This document shows positions 12,019 through 23,110 of a stretch of DNA of 64,000 bases, one piece after another. A model generated the notes under the pieces. That model had not been told where the DNA came from. It saw only the letters and a list, made by a program, of their open reading frames with translations, and did no database searches. Source of the DNA: Kalaharituber pfeilii (Eukaryota > Ascomycota > Pezizomycetes > Pezizales > Pezizaceae); contig WHUZ01000075.1 in NCBI GenBank assembly GCA_015179045.1, positions 186,001 to 250,000 on the forward strand, read 5' to 3'. Within the stretch, counting starts at the first letter, position 1, and the number at the start of each line of letters is the position of its first letter. A program made the position numbers and the translations under genes.

Positions 12019-14907
12019 TCACGCCTCCTGATATGTATAGCCTCCCGGATTCTCAACACTCACTGGCTGCACCCCCCTCTGCTGCACTCCAATGACTCCC
12101 TCGTCTTGCCCCTGAGGCATATTCTGATACACCAATCTCCCCCCTCCCATCCCCACTCCCGACAGACTCATCGCAGCATTATACCCCTCCTGCCCACCTA
12201 CCCTCAACGCTTCCGCCAACTTCTCCTGTACCGTCTTCACCTGCTTCTTCATTGCTAGCCTATCCAAAAACAGCTGCTGGCGTCCCTTCTCCAGCTCCCG
12301 CCTTTCTGCCTGCAGCACGTTCTCCAATTCATTGAATTGCTGCAGCTTGAGCTCGAGCTTGCGAAGCTGAGCGTTGATTGCGGAGGAGACAAGGCGCGAC
12401 ATGACGCGTTCCTCATGCGTGGCAAGAGCAAAGGCACGAGCGGAAGCGGTGCCTAGGGTGACGGAAGCAATTTTGCTGAGAGGGGAGGTAGGCTGAGGCG
12501 GGAGGTCAGGATCTTCGGGTCAAGATAGGAATGCGGCGTATGGGTGTCGATTGGGGAGTGGACCGTGTGTGGGGACTCGAGGTCATCGTCTACATCCATG
12601 CTATCAGGTGGCTCCTCTGCCTCCGGTTTCACGGCTGGGGTGGAGACTGATGGCGCTGGAGCCTCTGTGGGACCTGCTGGTGAAGTCGACGGCTTGTCCG
12701 CAGGGGCAGCTTCGGAAGCTGGCTTGTCACCAGGTGCTGTCGATGTACTCTTCTCGGTAGAGGCACCCTCTGCAGGCTCTTTCCCTTTGCCCTTTTTGCT
12801 GCCAGAGATCTTCATCTTCTTTTCCAGACTTTTTGTCATCTCTGTGATTGAACTCTGTGCCGCAGCGGCAGCAACTTGTGGATCCACCATTGTCGCTAAG
12901 AATGCCACAACACTCATGACCGGGTTATCTGCCTGGCTGAACGGTACTCGAGAGTACTGTAATGGCCCAAGTTGCTCTGGCTTCTCTTCCAAATATTGAT
13001 CTTCAATAGGCAGCTGCAAGAACTGAATAACACACTGCTCTCTTGTCCTGGTACCGACATGGTCCGCAATTTTATTCCAATCCTCATCATGGAGCTCCAA
13101 ACCTTCCAAAAGGAGCAATGTTTCTTGATCAGTCCAGGGTCTGTCTCTATTCAGTGGCTGATATGAGACATCCTCCATCTTGATAAAATCACTTGATGTG
13201 GATGTCGATGGGAAGCGGCCCTCTAGATAACAATTCGGGCAGAGATCTAATTTCTTTGATTTTGCATTGTGATATCTCACGCGGGTGCAGTCTATACCGC
13301 AGGAGTGGCAGCGGATCTGCTTCTTAGGCTGCTGGGGGACTTCACCCACAGCTCCGCCAGTTGATGAAGATGCAGCACCAGTGGCAGAAGCACTTGCCCC
13401 TGTCTCACCGCTTGTCGCAGCTTCACCTGAAGCATGTCCGTTTGTTTGTTGCTCGGTGGCACTACCGCCGGTACCATCAGCACCACTGACCTTGTTTCCA
13501 GCAGCATCGTAAACATTCTTTCGAAGCTCCAAATTTAATTCGGATTTTGGAGCAGGGGGCTGGCTTGCAGTTGCTTTTTCCGTTCCGGCGTGCGGCCTGC
13601 CAGCAGTGGTTGCAACAGTATTAGGCCCGGGCTGAAAAGGTTGAAGTCCTCGCGGGGTATCTGCTGTCACACGGAAGTGACCGGTGAATGGGGGCCCTAT
13701 GGCAGAAGGTCGTGTCTCAGGGTCGACCTAGAGAGATTATAACGTCAGTTTGGTTCGAGCTGTAGATAGACCAGATGAGATAGTAGTCTCTGAGGGGAGT
13801 TCTCGTACTTGGTAGTTGATTAATCCCCACTGCTCAAGAAACGCATGCACGCGCATTATAGCACACACATCCCCCGCAAGATTCCGCCGACACGCTGTGA
13901 CAGTCAGATACTCGCTCGGGTTCAGCCTGTATGTATTGATCATGAAATCTCGATAGTCCTTGTAGACCACCCATGTTTTGCTCCTATTTCTGTTGTTGAA
14001 AAACTCCGGTAGACTTTTTTTTTCAATGTCGGCAATCGTGTCCATGTCAAACCATGTTGAGTACGAGGGTATGACCACCGCGTGCGTCTGCTCAACCAGG
14101 TACCCTCGGGCTGCTTCCTCCATGTTGCGGCGTTCAGCACCGGGGGAGGCTCGAGGCTCGCCCGCTTTTGAGGACGAGCCGTTTTGCGGGGCGTTGGTGG
14201 TGTCGGTTCGACCTCCGTCGTTCCTGCTGCCTTCCTCCCCTGCGCCGGCCCCTTGCATGGCATGATCTTCATCTCCATCGCCGGTGTTGGGTCCGCCTAC
14301 TACAATTTCCTCATCCAACATAGTTACCACATGTAAGCCTTTCTTTGTTCTCCGAGAGGGTTCTCCTTGATTTTCTGCTCATTACTCTTTGGGAGGATTA
14401 CGTGCGAATGAGGCGGGGAAGGGGAAGGAGAGAGGGAGGAAGGAGGGGGGGTGGTAAAAGCTGGATGAGGATTAAACTATATGGGGGGCAAAGGGGGCAT
14501 AAGTGTTAGTGGGACGGGGGGAGGGGCATGTGGCGGGGAAGAGGAGGAGGAGGGGAGGCGCTGGGGCGTAGGTTACAGCACGAGGCGCCCGCCCGACTGC
14601 CCGCCTACCCGCCTGCCCGCATTGGCAATGGTAAACGTCTGGTATACAAGTGATGGATCGGCAGAACATACACACCTTCGGCCATCGATATATCGCCCTC
14701 GTCTCCGTCGCCCATGTCACCGTCGCCCTCGCCTTCATCATCGCCCTCGCCCTCAATCTCCTCCTCCTCGTCGCCTAGGCCGAGGTTGTTTGGTGTTTCT
14801 TCATCGCCCATTGGTTCCGACGGGTGCTGCTGGGCGTGACCGGCGGCGGTAGTGGACTGCATCCCAGGCGTGCCTGCGGATTCTAATTCTGGCTGCTCAG
14901 AACTCAT
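12019..14907 (-). CDS. rsc8: SWI3/RSC8-type subunit of a SWI/SNF-RSC chromatin remodelling complex (one frame break)
   Basis: Scaffold subunit of a nuclear ATP-dependent remodelling complex. Exons on the minus strand are 14907-14676, 14374-13809 and 13727-12019, joined by introns of 301 and 81 bp with matching phases. Domain order fits SWI3/RSC8/Ssr2: an acidic, low-complexity N-terminus; a SWIRM domain (about 170-265, with [10 protein letters not shown] and [16 protein letters not shown]); a ZZ zinc finger (about 405-450, [10 protein letters not shown] and LCPNCYLEG); a SANT domain (about 460-510, [21 protein letters not shown]); and a C-terminal coiled coil (about 710-765). The predicted length is near 835 residues, rather long for the family. 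The frame changes between the SANT-containing part (stops at 12453) and the coiled coil. One missing C in the run at 12517-12519 would join them; no GT donor exists nearby for an intron. Whether it belongs to SWI/SNF, RSC or both cannot be told from sequence. Confidence 0.9.
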
Positions 14908-15984
14908 GGTGAGAACGCGTCAGTATGGAGCGCAGCAATGCAGGGACCAGAAGCCGGATCAAGGCTTCTTTCTCTTCTACACTCTATCGTTCTTCTATGT
15001 GCGCGTGCGTGGGGGGGGGGCGGGGCGGTGCGAGATGGACACTCTCTCCTGCTCTTCTTCGGTCCCTCTCCTTCCTCTTTTTATTTTCCCCCGGGGGGGA
15101 GCAGCACGAAAATGGGCTGGATGGAACAGGGAAACAACTCGAAATTATATGTGGTACCTTGGAATTGACTTTTCGCTCTGCCCGCCTGCGCCGAATTGGT
15201 CTAGTATCGTCTCCGGGGTTGGGGGGGGGATATGTGGGGTTGGATCTCGTGGGCTTCGTACTCAGATTCTGCCACTTGATTGTTGGGCTTCCAGCAGCAA
15301 GTTCACAGCAGCAGCAGCAGCAGACCACGCTTGCGAGGACATTTGCACTCCTGGGCACGGGTTCTGGGCTTGGCGCCGCAGCTGAAGTACTCGTGTTAGG
15401 TAAGCAGTAGAAGGCCAGCGGCTGGGCACGAGAGCCGTGTGGGTATCATATCATACGCCAGCCAGGGACGAATTAATGAGAAGATGATAGACAAAGGGCA
15501 TTGAAACATCCTCGCTGTCCCGCCGATTGCACAATGCGATTGTAGGCTACATAGGTTATGCCCAGCGCTGCCCAGTCTTCAAGTATGATAGCATGATAAC
15601 TGCCCTGCCTCCTGCTGCTGCTGCTGCTGCTCGATGCGAGAACGCGGCCCCTTGGCGCGCTGCTACTCTAGCGCACTATTTTCCAATTTGCGCGTCGCCC
15701 ACTGCCCCCCTCGCGTTGCGTTGCGTTGGGCCTTGCAAATGTGATGCTCCGTGAGCGTAGGCGTGAACCTGCATACAACCCACTTTCACATCACGACCAC
15801 ACCCACCACCGCCTATACCCATCTGCACACCCCCCCCCCCCCCCCCCACCACCCCCCCGTATTTCCGTCTACTTTCATATACGTAAAGATATATACTGCT
15901 AGATTTTCTCGTACTGCTTACGAAGGGACAAAGGGGAAACTGAGGACTTTTGCTGCAATTGACAAGTAGTTGCTGTCCGGAACT
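14908..15984. promoter_or_regulatory. Shared divergent upstream region of the SWI3-type and LSH-type genes
   Basis: 1,077 bp separate two head-to-head chromatin genes, so both promoters must lie here. Visible contents are a CAG trinucleotide run (about 15305-15323), G runs near 15010-15025 and 15218-15230, a GCTGCT run near 15607-15630, and a C18 tract at about 15830-15847. The open frames here are low-complexity and I do not regard them as genes. No specific factor site is claimed. Confidence 0.55.
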
Positions 15985-18828
15985 ATGTCAACGAGCACAG
16001 TTTCTACAAGCCCCCCATCGCCATCGACGGCCGCTACGACACCGCCGGAGGCAGCCACTGAGGCAATTCTCGACCCCCAGAATGCCCGGAGGACAAGAAT
16101 TGGCTACGGCTCCAGTTCCTGCTCAAGCAGAGCAAGGTCTACGCTTCCATCCTGGCGGAGAAGATGACCGCGCAGATGGAGGCCCAAAAGGCCAAAGATC
16201 AGAAGGAGAGGATGCGTTTACGGAAGGAGCAGGAGGCTGCTGCATCCAAGCAGCCAAATGTCAAGGAAGAGGAAAGGAAGGAGGAACCAGCACAGGGCAC
16301 ACGTACCACCAGGTCTGGCAAGACTGATGCTCAAGCCCAGCTTGCTCTTGCTACAAAAAAGGCCCGTGGCCGTGAAAAGAGGGACATAAAGGCTACAGGC
16401 AGTAATACTATCTCAAAATTCCTGAACCCAAACACTATCGGCGAGGCTACGTCTTCCACTACGGAGGCGCTCGCGGAGGCGGCTGTAGCTGAGGACTCTG
16501 AGCGTTTCGGGCAGCAAACGTCGTTGCGGTCCGCTCGGCAACCGAAGCTTGTGACGGGAGGCATCATGAAGCCCTATCAGCTGGAGGGCCTTGATTGGCT
16601 TTGCTCCCTATATGAGAATGGTCTCAATGGCATCTTAGCAGACGAGATGGGTTTAGGCAAAACTCTCCAAACAATTTCGTTCTTGGCCTTCCTCAGAGAG
16701 AAGGGGTCCTACGGTCCCTTCTTGATTGTAGCTCCAGTCAGTACTTTATCCAATTGGGTAGACGAAATTGAAAGGTACGTGTATAATTAAAGTGTATCTG
16801 AACCTTATGCAAATAGTTAATTCGGTTAACCTTGCGTTGCATTGTGTACCTGTAGGTTTACCCCAGATATGCCCGTAGTCTTGTACCACGGTACACCACA
16901 AGAACGAGAAACCATCCGCAACAAGCGTCTCAAAAAGCTCGGCTCAGGCTTCCCCATTGTATGCACAAGCTATGAATTGGTCATGAAAGATCGCAAGTGG
17001 CTTCAACGCTACAGCTGGAGCTTTATCATTATCGTACGTCTTTCTTATCTCCACATGACCTTCATCATCCTAATCCCTGCCGCCCCCACAGGACGAAGGT
17101 CATCGCATCAAGAATCTCAATTGCAAGCTTATCCGTGAACTCAAATCCTACTCATCCGCCAACCGCCTCCTCCTCACTGGGACTCCACTCCAGAATAATC
17201 TTTCCGAGTTATGGTCCCTTCTCAATTTCCTCCTTCCTGACATCTTCGATGACCTCGATTCGTTCCAAAATTGGTTCGACTTCTCCGCCCTACGTGAAAA
17301 GGAAGGACATAAGCATATTTTGGAGGCGGATCGAAAGACCCAGATTGTGTCATCGTTGCACGCAATCCTAAAGCCGTTTTTGCTCAGGAGGATCAAGGCG
17401 GATGTAGAGACGCAGCTGCCGCCAAAGAGGGAGTACGTCTTGTATGCGCCACTGACGCAAGAGCAGAAAGATCTGTACAGGGCGTTGGTGGAGAGAAGGG
17501 GTAGGGAGTATTTGATAGAGAAACTGATGAGTTTAAAGGCGGAGAAGGAGAATCTTGGTTCTAGGGGGTATAAGAGGAGGTTAGGAAACCCTGATGAGTC
17601 GGCCAAGCCGCTGATGAAGAGGATAAAGTTGACGCCTCTGAACGAGACTGAGATTAATGACCCAACGGAGGAGGAGAATATGAAGGAGAGATGGGAAGTT
17701 AGTAGGAAGAGGAAGAAGACGGATTATAGAGAGCTAGAAGATGATGAGTGGTTTGATAAGCTTGATAACGGTGAGCTGTTAACAGAGGACAACGCATTCG
17801 AAAGTTGCGTAGATGAGAAAGTGGCTGAGTATGAGAAACAGCTCACGCAAGCCAGTACGTGCTCCTGGTACCTGTTGTCCTTACCCTGAACTAATTCATG
17901 CTGACCTTCCTATAGCTAAAGAAATCTCCTCCAAAAAGCTTCAAAACCTAGTCATGCAACTTCGTCTCTGCTGCAACTCACCACACCTCTTTTACTGGCC
18001 CTGGGCTCCCGATACCCTCCAGACTCCACCCTGATCACCTCTTCCGGCAAACTCCTCCTCCTTGACCGCCTTCTCCTCGCCCTCTTCTCGCGGGGCCATA
18101 AGGTGCTTATATTCAGCCAATTCGCAACTCAGCTGGATATCCTCTCCGACTACGCCGAGGAACTCCGTGGCTGGCCCGTTGCGCGCATCGACGGGGCAGT
18201 CAAATTCGAGGACCGCCGAGAGCAAATTAAAAGGTTCAATGAGGATCCAGAATGGAAGTTGTTTCTACTGAGTACGAGGGCAGGAGGGTTGGGGATTAAT
18301 TTGACGAGTGCGGATACGGTGATCTTGTTTGATAGTGACTGGAACCCGCAGATGGATTTGCAGGCGATGGACCGCGCGCATAGGATTGGTCAGAAGAGGA
18401 GCGTGGTAGTGTATAGGTTTGCGACGGGAGGGACGGTAGAAGAGGTGTTGCTTGAGAAGGCAGACGCCAAGCGTCGATTGGAGAAATTGGTAATTCAGAA
18501 AGGTAAATTTAGGAGCGTGGTGGATGGGGTAGGGAAGGATGCTGGAGATGAAAGAGAAGGAGAGGGAGAGGGAGATAAGGAGCTAGAGAGGATTTTGATG
18601 AAGGAGGAGTTTGAGAAGGTGAAGGTAGTGGGGGAGGGAAGTGTGTTATTGAGCGATGAGGAGTTGGAGGTATTGTTGGATAGGAGTCCGGAAGCGTATG
18701 AGAGGGCTGAGAGGGGAGAGGAGAGGGCAGTTTTGGGAAGAAGGGCGTTTAGGTTTGTGAAGAAGGAGGAGGAGCAGGTGAGAAGAAAGGAGGTAGAGGA
18801 GCAGGAAGAGGGAGCCACGAAGGAGTGA
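15985..18828 (+). CDS. SNF2-family ATPase of the LSH/HELLS/DDM1/Irc5 type (two frame breaks)
   Basis: Nuclear ATP-dependent DNA translocase; relatives LSH, DDM1, Irc5 and Neurospora MUS-30 act in heterochromatin or genome stability. Exons are 15985-16774, 16856-17033, 17092-17854 and 17916-18828. After two one-base corrections the product is about 881 residues. Seen: an N-terminal helix with [15 protein letters not shown], typical of the LSH group; Walker A DEMGLGKT (about 217-224); motif II as DEGH (about 324), the LSH/CHD form rather than [20 protein letters not shown]; the family signature [10 protein letters not shown]; and helicase C motifs [22 protein letters not shown] and DRAHRIGQ. 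Frame break 1 lies between 16062 and about 16110 (C runs at 16074-16078 and 16085-16087); break 2 is at the GGG of 18003-18005, directly after FYWPW. No GT donor offers an intron at either. It is divergent from the SWI3-type gene. Confidence 0.9.
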
Positions 18829-18868
18829 GGAATATGTAAGAGAAATTTTAGTAGAGGGGAATGGGCGG

Positions 18869-18910
18869 ATTTTGTCCTTTACAGGGAGTATTTTGTCCTT
18901 TACAGGGAAT
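18869..18910. repeat. Two tandem 21-bp units just after the LSH-type stop codon
   Basis: Two nearly identical 21-bp units (18869-18889 and 18890-18910) starting ATTTTGTCCTTTACAGGGA, followed by a partial third unit. They start 40 bp beyond the stop codon and so lie in the probable 3' UTR. Confidence 0.8.
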
Positions 18911-19731
18911 ATTTTGGTGTTAGTCATAATTTAGAGTTTTTATAGAAGTTATCTCTCTAATATACTTTTTATGATCATTTTTTATTTATAAGCAAACTGG
19001 AGGCTTAGGACTCATGGCGTGTTGGGATGATAAAGGATATATATTGAGGGAAAGTCGTAATGTAATGGACGAATATAACTTGAGAAAATTTGAAAATATT
19101 CAAAGTTGGTGTAGAGAGATAGATAGATGAACGCGGACTTTTATGGTGATATGGGTGGTGTGAGTTGAGTACTTATGTATTCATTCTTTCCCAAAGTGTA
19201 ATTGCTTTGAATTGTAATTATCAACGCTTGCCTATGAAATCTTAAAAAAATTTCCAATGAAAACACACTTTGTCAAGAAGCGAGTTTGTGCCCGTGTTGT
19301 TACTGTGTTACCCTGCAATTTTCTATCTTTCCTCCCTCCCCTCAATAACCATCAGCTTCCGTCTCATCATCCCGCAAAAGGCTTTTAAAGGGGTGGATAT
19401 ACAGATTTTGACGAGGCGGATTGTCAAGACTTTCTTGGTAGATTGGCATTCTCCTTGATCTCGCTTCCTTGCTTGATTCCAGGGGTGGTGCATCCGTGAG
19501 GATGTAGTCCATTTGATCGTATTCATCGGGGAAGTAGTGGGTCGCCCGGAGAAGGGGATGGCGAGCGGGATGGAGGAGGGGAAGGAGAGCAGGGAAGGGA
19601 ACAGGTGGTGATGGACTTGGTGGAGATGGTGAACTGGAGGGAGTTGTCGGGTTGTAAGTCTACGGGTCCAGAACTGTAGTGGTAGGGGGCAGTGGAGGCC
19701 GTAGAGGTGATATTAGCTGCGGCGGAGCTTC

Positions 19732-19732
<1 letters not shown>

Positions 19733-19800
<68 letters not shown>
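19733..19800. repeat. CT-rich microsatellite
   Basis: About 68 bp of CT dinucleotides with scattered CTAT interruptions. It explains the Arg-Glu and Ser-Leu repeat frames read on either strand here, which are not genes. Confidence 0.9.
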
Positions 19801-19801
<1 letters not shown>

Positions 19802-20227
19802 CTCTCCTGTCCTGCCTCTTCTCCCAGCCTTCCTGGACCACATATCCCCTCAACCCACCCCCACCCCATCCCTCCCTCACAATCTTCTTTCCCACCTGAC
19901 CACTGACATGCGCCTAGTTCACAACCTGAGCTCCTCGGCCCTTACCTGTCTTGTCGTTGCTGTCACATTTCTACCATCTTCTGGCTTTTATTCCCTGCAA
20001 GCCCCTACCTTTGACCTTCTTTCTTACCCTCAGCCTTCTTCTCTGTGTTTCCCCTTCCTCTGCTCCCACTCGTAGTCTTCATCATCCTCCTATCCCCCTT
20101 CTATACCATCACTTCTACCCCTTTCACTCCCTGCTTCCTTACTCAACCTTTCCACCTCCTTCCGCGACCTTTTCAACCCTTTCAACCGCACCATCATCCC
20201 ATAATAGCTAAAATAGCTCTAAGTACT

Positions 20228-20302
20228 CGCTCATTCAAAAAGTATTGGAACGGCTGAATAGTGCATAATTAGTCAGCCGTTCCAATACTTTCACAACGAG
20301 CG
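20228..20302. repeat. Long imperfect hairpin resembling fused transposon termini
   Basis: Arms 20239-20257 and 20273-20291 are perfect 19-bp inverted complements (AAAGTATTGGAACGGCTGA and its complement) around a 15-bp loop. With four mismatches the arms extend to 30 bp, reaching 20228 and 20302. The arm sequence looks like a terminal inverted repeat of a Tc1/mariner-like element brought tip to tip; that origin is inference. Confidence 0.7.
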
Positions 20303-21062
20303 ATTCTTTCTCCTCTTCGTCCTTCGGGGTCACTTCCTTTTCACGACCCTTCTGCATACGCGTTACGGACCGTACAGGTGCTCTTTGACATATTCGGCAA
20401 TGACAAGAGAGGAGGTGCGGCCTAAGTCAGACCAACCCAGTTTTGTTACATGTTAGTATCTCCAACAGATGTAGAGAATGAGTCAAACTGCAGAAAGAGA
20501 AATTGGGAGAGAAGTGTTACGCACCATGACTCTCACTTCCAAGCAAATTCGCAAACCCGTGGAACCCCTCTTCTTTCTTGATAAAGTCCTAGAATGGGAT
20601 CCCTTTGGTCCTTTTTGGCCTATAATCATCATTTACCCTCCTCAACTTCCATTTACATTTTACATGATTAGGGGGAACACCGTATTCCACAATAATCCGG
20701 TGTGAGCTTATCCTCTTCAATGCCAGGCTTATACTGCGTTACAACATTGACTGCTGCATCGAACCTCTGGAAAAAGAGCACAAGTCGTATCGGCTGTACG
20801 CTGTCTCAGTCGTTAAATCACGTGATATAACTACAAACCCTGTAATGATTCATATCTATGATAGATGTACGTACCTACTCAACATCCAGTCAAACCTTCA
20901 CCCGCCTCCCATGTCTACAATCAGATGTGTTCCAAGCCCGCCTAGCCCCTTCTCCGGTGCCGCGCATAGTAGTATCCCTGCCTTGCCCTACCCCTCATAC
21001 GCAAAATATGTCCCTATAGAAAAATACACCTTCCTCCATCTCTCGCTCGGCAGCAGCATATT

Positions 21063-21319
21063 CTACACATCCACAGCCCCTAGTCTGGCTGCATTTATCA
21101 ATGTATCTGTTGTGATAAAGCTCCCATTATATGCTGGCATGTCGCCCAACACGACTTTGTACCCCCGTAGTGGTTCGTCGGGTACTCGTGAATGTATGTC
21201 GCGGGTGTGCTCACAACGATGTAACGTCCAATTTCTGCAACACGGATCGCATATAGTTCATGAAGGCGTGCGAGGAGCCATTTGCCTAGGTGAAGGTAAT
21301 TTGACAGTTCTGTAACCAT
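21063..21319 (-). pseudogene. Possible coding relic of unknown family
   Basis: On the minus strand a protein-like frame (VTELSNYLHLGKWLLARL...) runs from 21319 and, after a one-base shift at about 21163-21165, continues as YKVVLGDMPAYNGSFITTD until a TAG at 21063-21065. The continuity of protein-like composition across the shift suggests a decayed gene, but I do not recognise the family. A further protein-like frame precedes it at 21258-21482. Low certainty. Confidence 0.25.
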
Positions 21320-21645
21320 ATACGATGGGATTTAGGGGATAGTGGGGACGCTTCTTCCACGCTACCAACTCTCTTGTGAGATATCTTTGCTTGGAACAGA
21401 GCTCGTATAGAAGCCTGGTGCTTTCAATGTAGAGCTTTATTTTGAGGGAGCCCTTAGGGTAGTAGAGTCTTGCGGAAATCACCTGTTATCCTGCCCCAAA
21501 TCTTCTAATTAGCCGCTGTTCTCCCTCAAAGCTCCCCAATTCCTTGCTCCAGCATGTATGTGGACGTTACCTCGGAATTCCAGCTCGATATCTCTGTTTC
21601 ACATCCCCTGTTTCTCGAGGAGAAAACCTTTTTCCATAGCCTCAG

Positions 21646-21686
21646 CTACGGCAACGCATAGGGAGGAAAGTGCAGAAAGATTTTTT
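21646..21686. repeat. Left copy of a 41-bp identical inverted repeat
   Basis: This stretch (beginning CTACGGCAACGCATAGGGAG) is the exact reverse complement of 24035-24075. Similarity stops abruptly on both sides. The pair are about 2.35 kb apart and enclose the transposon remnant and SINE-like copy. Confidence 0.85.
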
Positions 21687-21702
21687 TGCAAGTGGTAATC
21701 AC

Positions 21703-22464
21703 GGTGCCGGAAGTTAAAAGCGGACATGAAAATTGCGATACAACCAACCAAACGCAAAACCTATCAACAACCACAACATGACATGAATTAAGGTAGAAAT
21801 ATCAAAAATCGATAGTATTTGAGACGCTCTATCACTCTATGATTTTTTCATGGCGAAATCTTTATTCGTTGTAAAACTGATAAGGTTCAAAGTTTTTTAC
21901 TTTGTTAGGAAATCTACCAGATGTTACATGCCAAGCCTCATACAAAAATGGATAAGTCATCAAAGGGCTCCCCCTCTCGCACCCGCCTGTGGCTCTAATT
22001 TACATGATTTTCAAAGGCCTCTGTACCATATTGATGGCCATCTTTATATGCCTGCATAATACGGAGGCACTTATTATAATAACGCCGAATAGAGATATCT
22101 GAAATAGAAAAAAGAGCCTTGGGTATCGTTTCTCGTAAACCTGCTAAAGAATACTCACAGTTCTCACGAGTATATTTTTTTGCTGCACCCCAATATAGCT
22201 CTATAAAATTCATTTCACAATGAAATCGAGGGTAAAATAAAACAATATGTCCCTGTGCCTCAATCATTTCTTGTAACTTACCCTTTTGCTCTCTGAAATC
22301 TCGCTCATTTGCTAGTAAACGACGTGCACAGTAGGTTGCGACCGTGTAAGCGACCTGAAAAGTGCAATTGCTCACAATTCTTACCAGCAAATTGACACAT
22401 ATGGTGCTGCTTACTAATACGGGCTGGCAATGTTACAACATGTCCGCTCTTAACTTCCGGCACC
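21703..22464 (-). mobile_element. Internally deleted DNA transposon with 26-bp terminal inverted repeats
   Basis: Ends 21703-21728 (GGTGCCGGAAGTTAAAAGCG...) and 22439-22464 are inverted repeats matching at 25 of 26 positions. The 762-bp interval encloses a fragment of a DDE-type transposase on the minus strand (21995-22390). A complete element would need a much longer transposase, so this is an internally deleted, non-autonomous copy. No clear target-site duplication is visible next to the ends. Confidence 0.75.
21995..22390 (-). pseudogene. C-terminal fragment of a fungal DDE-type transposase
   Basis: 131 codons without an ATG-led N-terminus. The fragment contains GHIVLFYPRFHCEMNFIELY, WGAAKKYTRENCEYS and IRRYYNKCLRIMQAYKDG, a pattern repeatedly seen at the C-terminal end of transposase-like proteins in fungal genomes, including the catalytic-type acidic residue in NFIELYW. 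The N-terminal DNA-binding part and most of the catalytic core are missing. It sits inside a matched TIR pair, which supports the transposon origin. Exact superfamily is uncertain. Confidence 0.6.
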
Positions 22465-22970
22465 ATAGTATGTGCCCTAGTTTCAGGTAGCTATCTTTGA
22501 AAATTACTTGTTTAAGTTATAAATTCTAATACTGCATATTTTTTTGCCAATGTTGCATTTTTGCGAGATTATCTTGACATTATTACTCTCCGCCATAACT
22601 GTAAACTGCGCAATGAAGTTACAGGGTTGCTATCTGGATATGAGTAATAAGTATAGAGTTAGATTGTGATACATATTGCTATTATACTTGTATATCTTAT
22701 GCATGCAATGCTCACTGACACTCTACCTACTACAATTATGACCTTCTATGGCAGGCCCACTCAGCATGCTACTGAGCGGAGTTTACAAATATGTATTAGA
22801 TATCAAGGCTCACGCAGCGCAAGTGCTGAGTGGAGCGCACAATACTCATATGAGGGCAGTACGCAGCAAAATATGCACTGGGTGCATGCATGCGATGTAG
22901 GATGGCCATATATGATGGTCGCAGTTATGAATTGCGCAGAGGACTAGCTAGCATTGCTAGCGAACTGTTG

Positions 22971-23110
22971 TTTTTTTTTTTTTGTTGATATCATTACTCG
23001 CATGCCACCCTATGAGCTATGGCGATATTAAGTACATAGGGAATAAGTAAGGAGAGGGAATAGAAAGAACAAACAAGTGATTAGCATAGGAAAGTAAAAA
23101 GCCCGCCTCG
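22971..23110 (-). repeat. SINE-like retroposon copy A (minus orientation)
   Basis: A T13 run (22971-22983) is followed by a tail shared with copies near 33.7, 33.9 and 34.2 kb: ATTACTCGCATGCCACCCTA then GAGCTATGG. Similarity to the 33.9 kb copy continues about 85 bp further (TAAGTACAT, AACAAACAAGTGAT). Read on the minus strand, the shared tail ends in poly(A), the layout of a retroposed short element. The 5' limit is not defined. Confidence 0.6.

Noticed and set aside
14852..15410. Several 120-177 codon frames upstream of the SWI3-type gene
   Set aside because: They lie in the divergent promoter region, overlap each other in several frames and are low-complexity.
19523..19843. Minus-strand frame with long Arg-Glu repeats
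   Set aside because: It is the translation of the CT microsatellite at 19733-19800.
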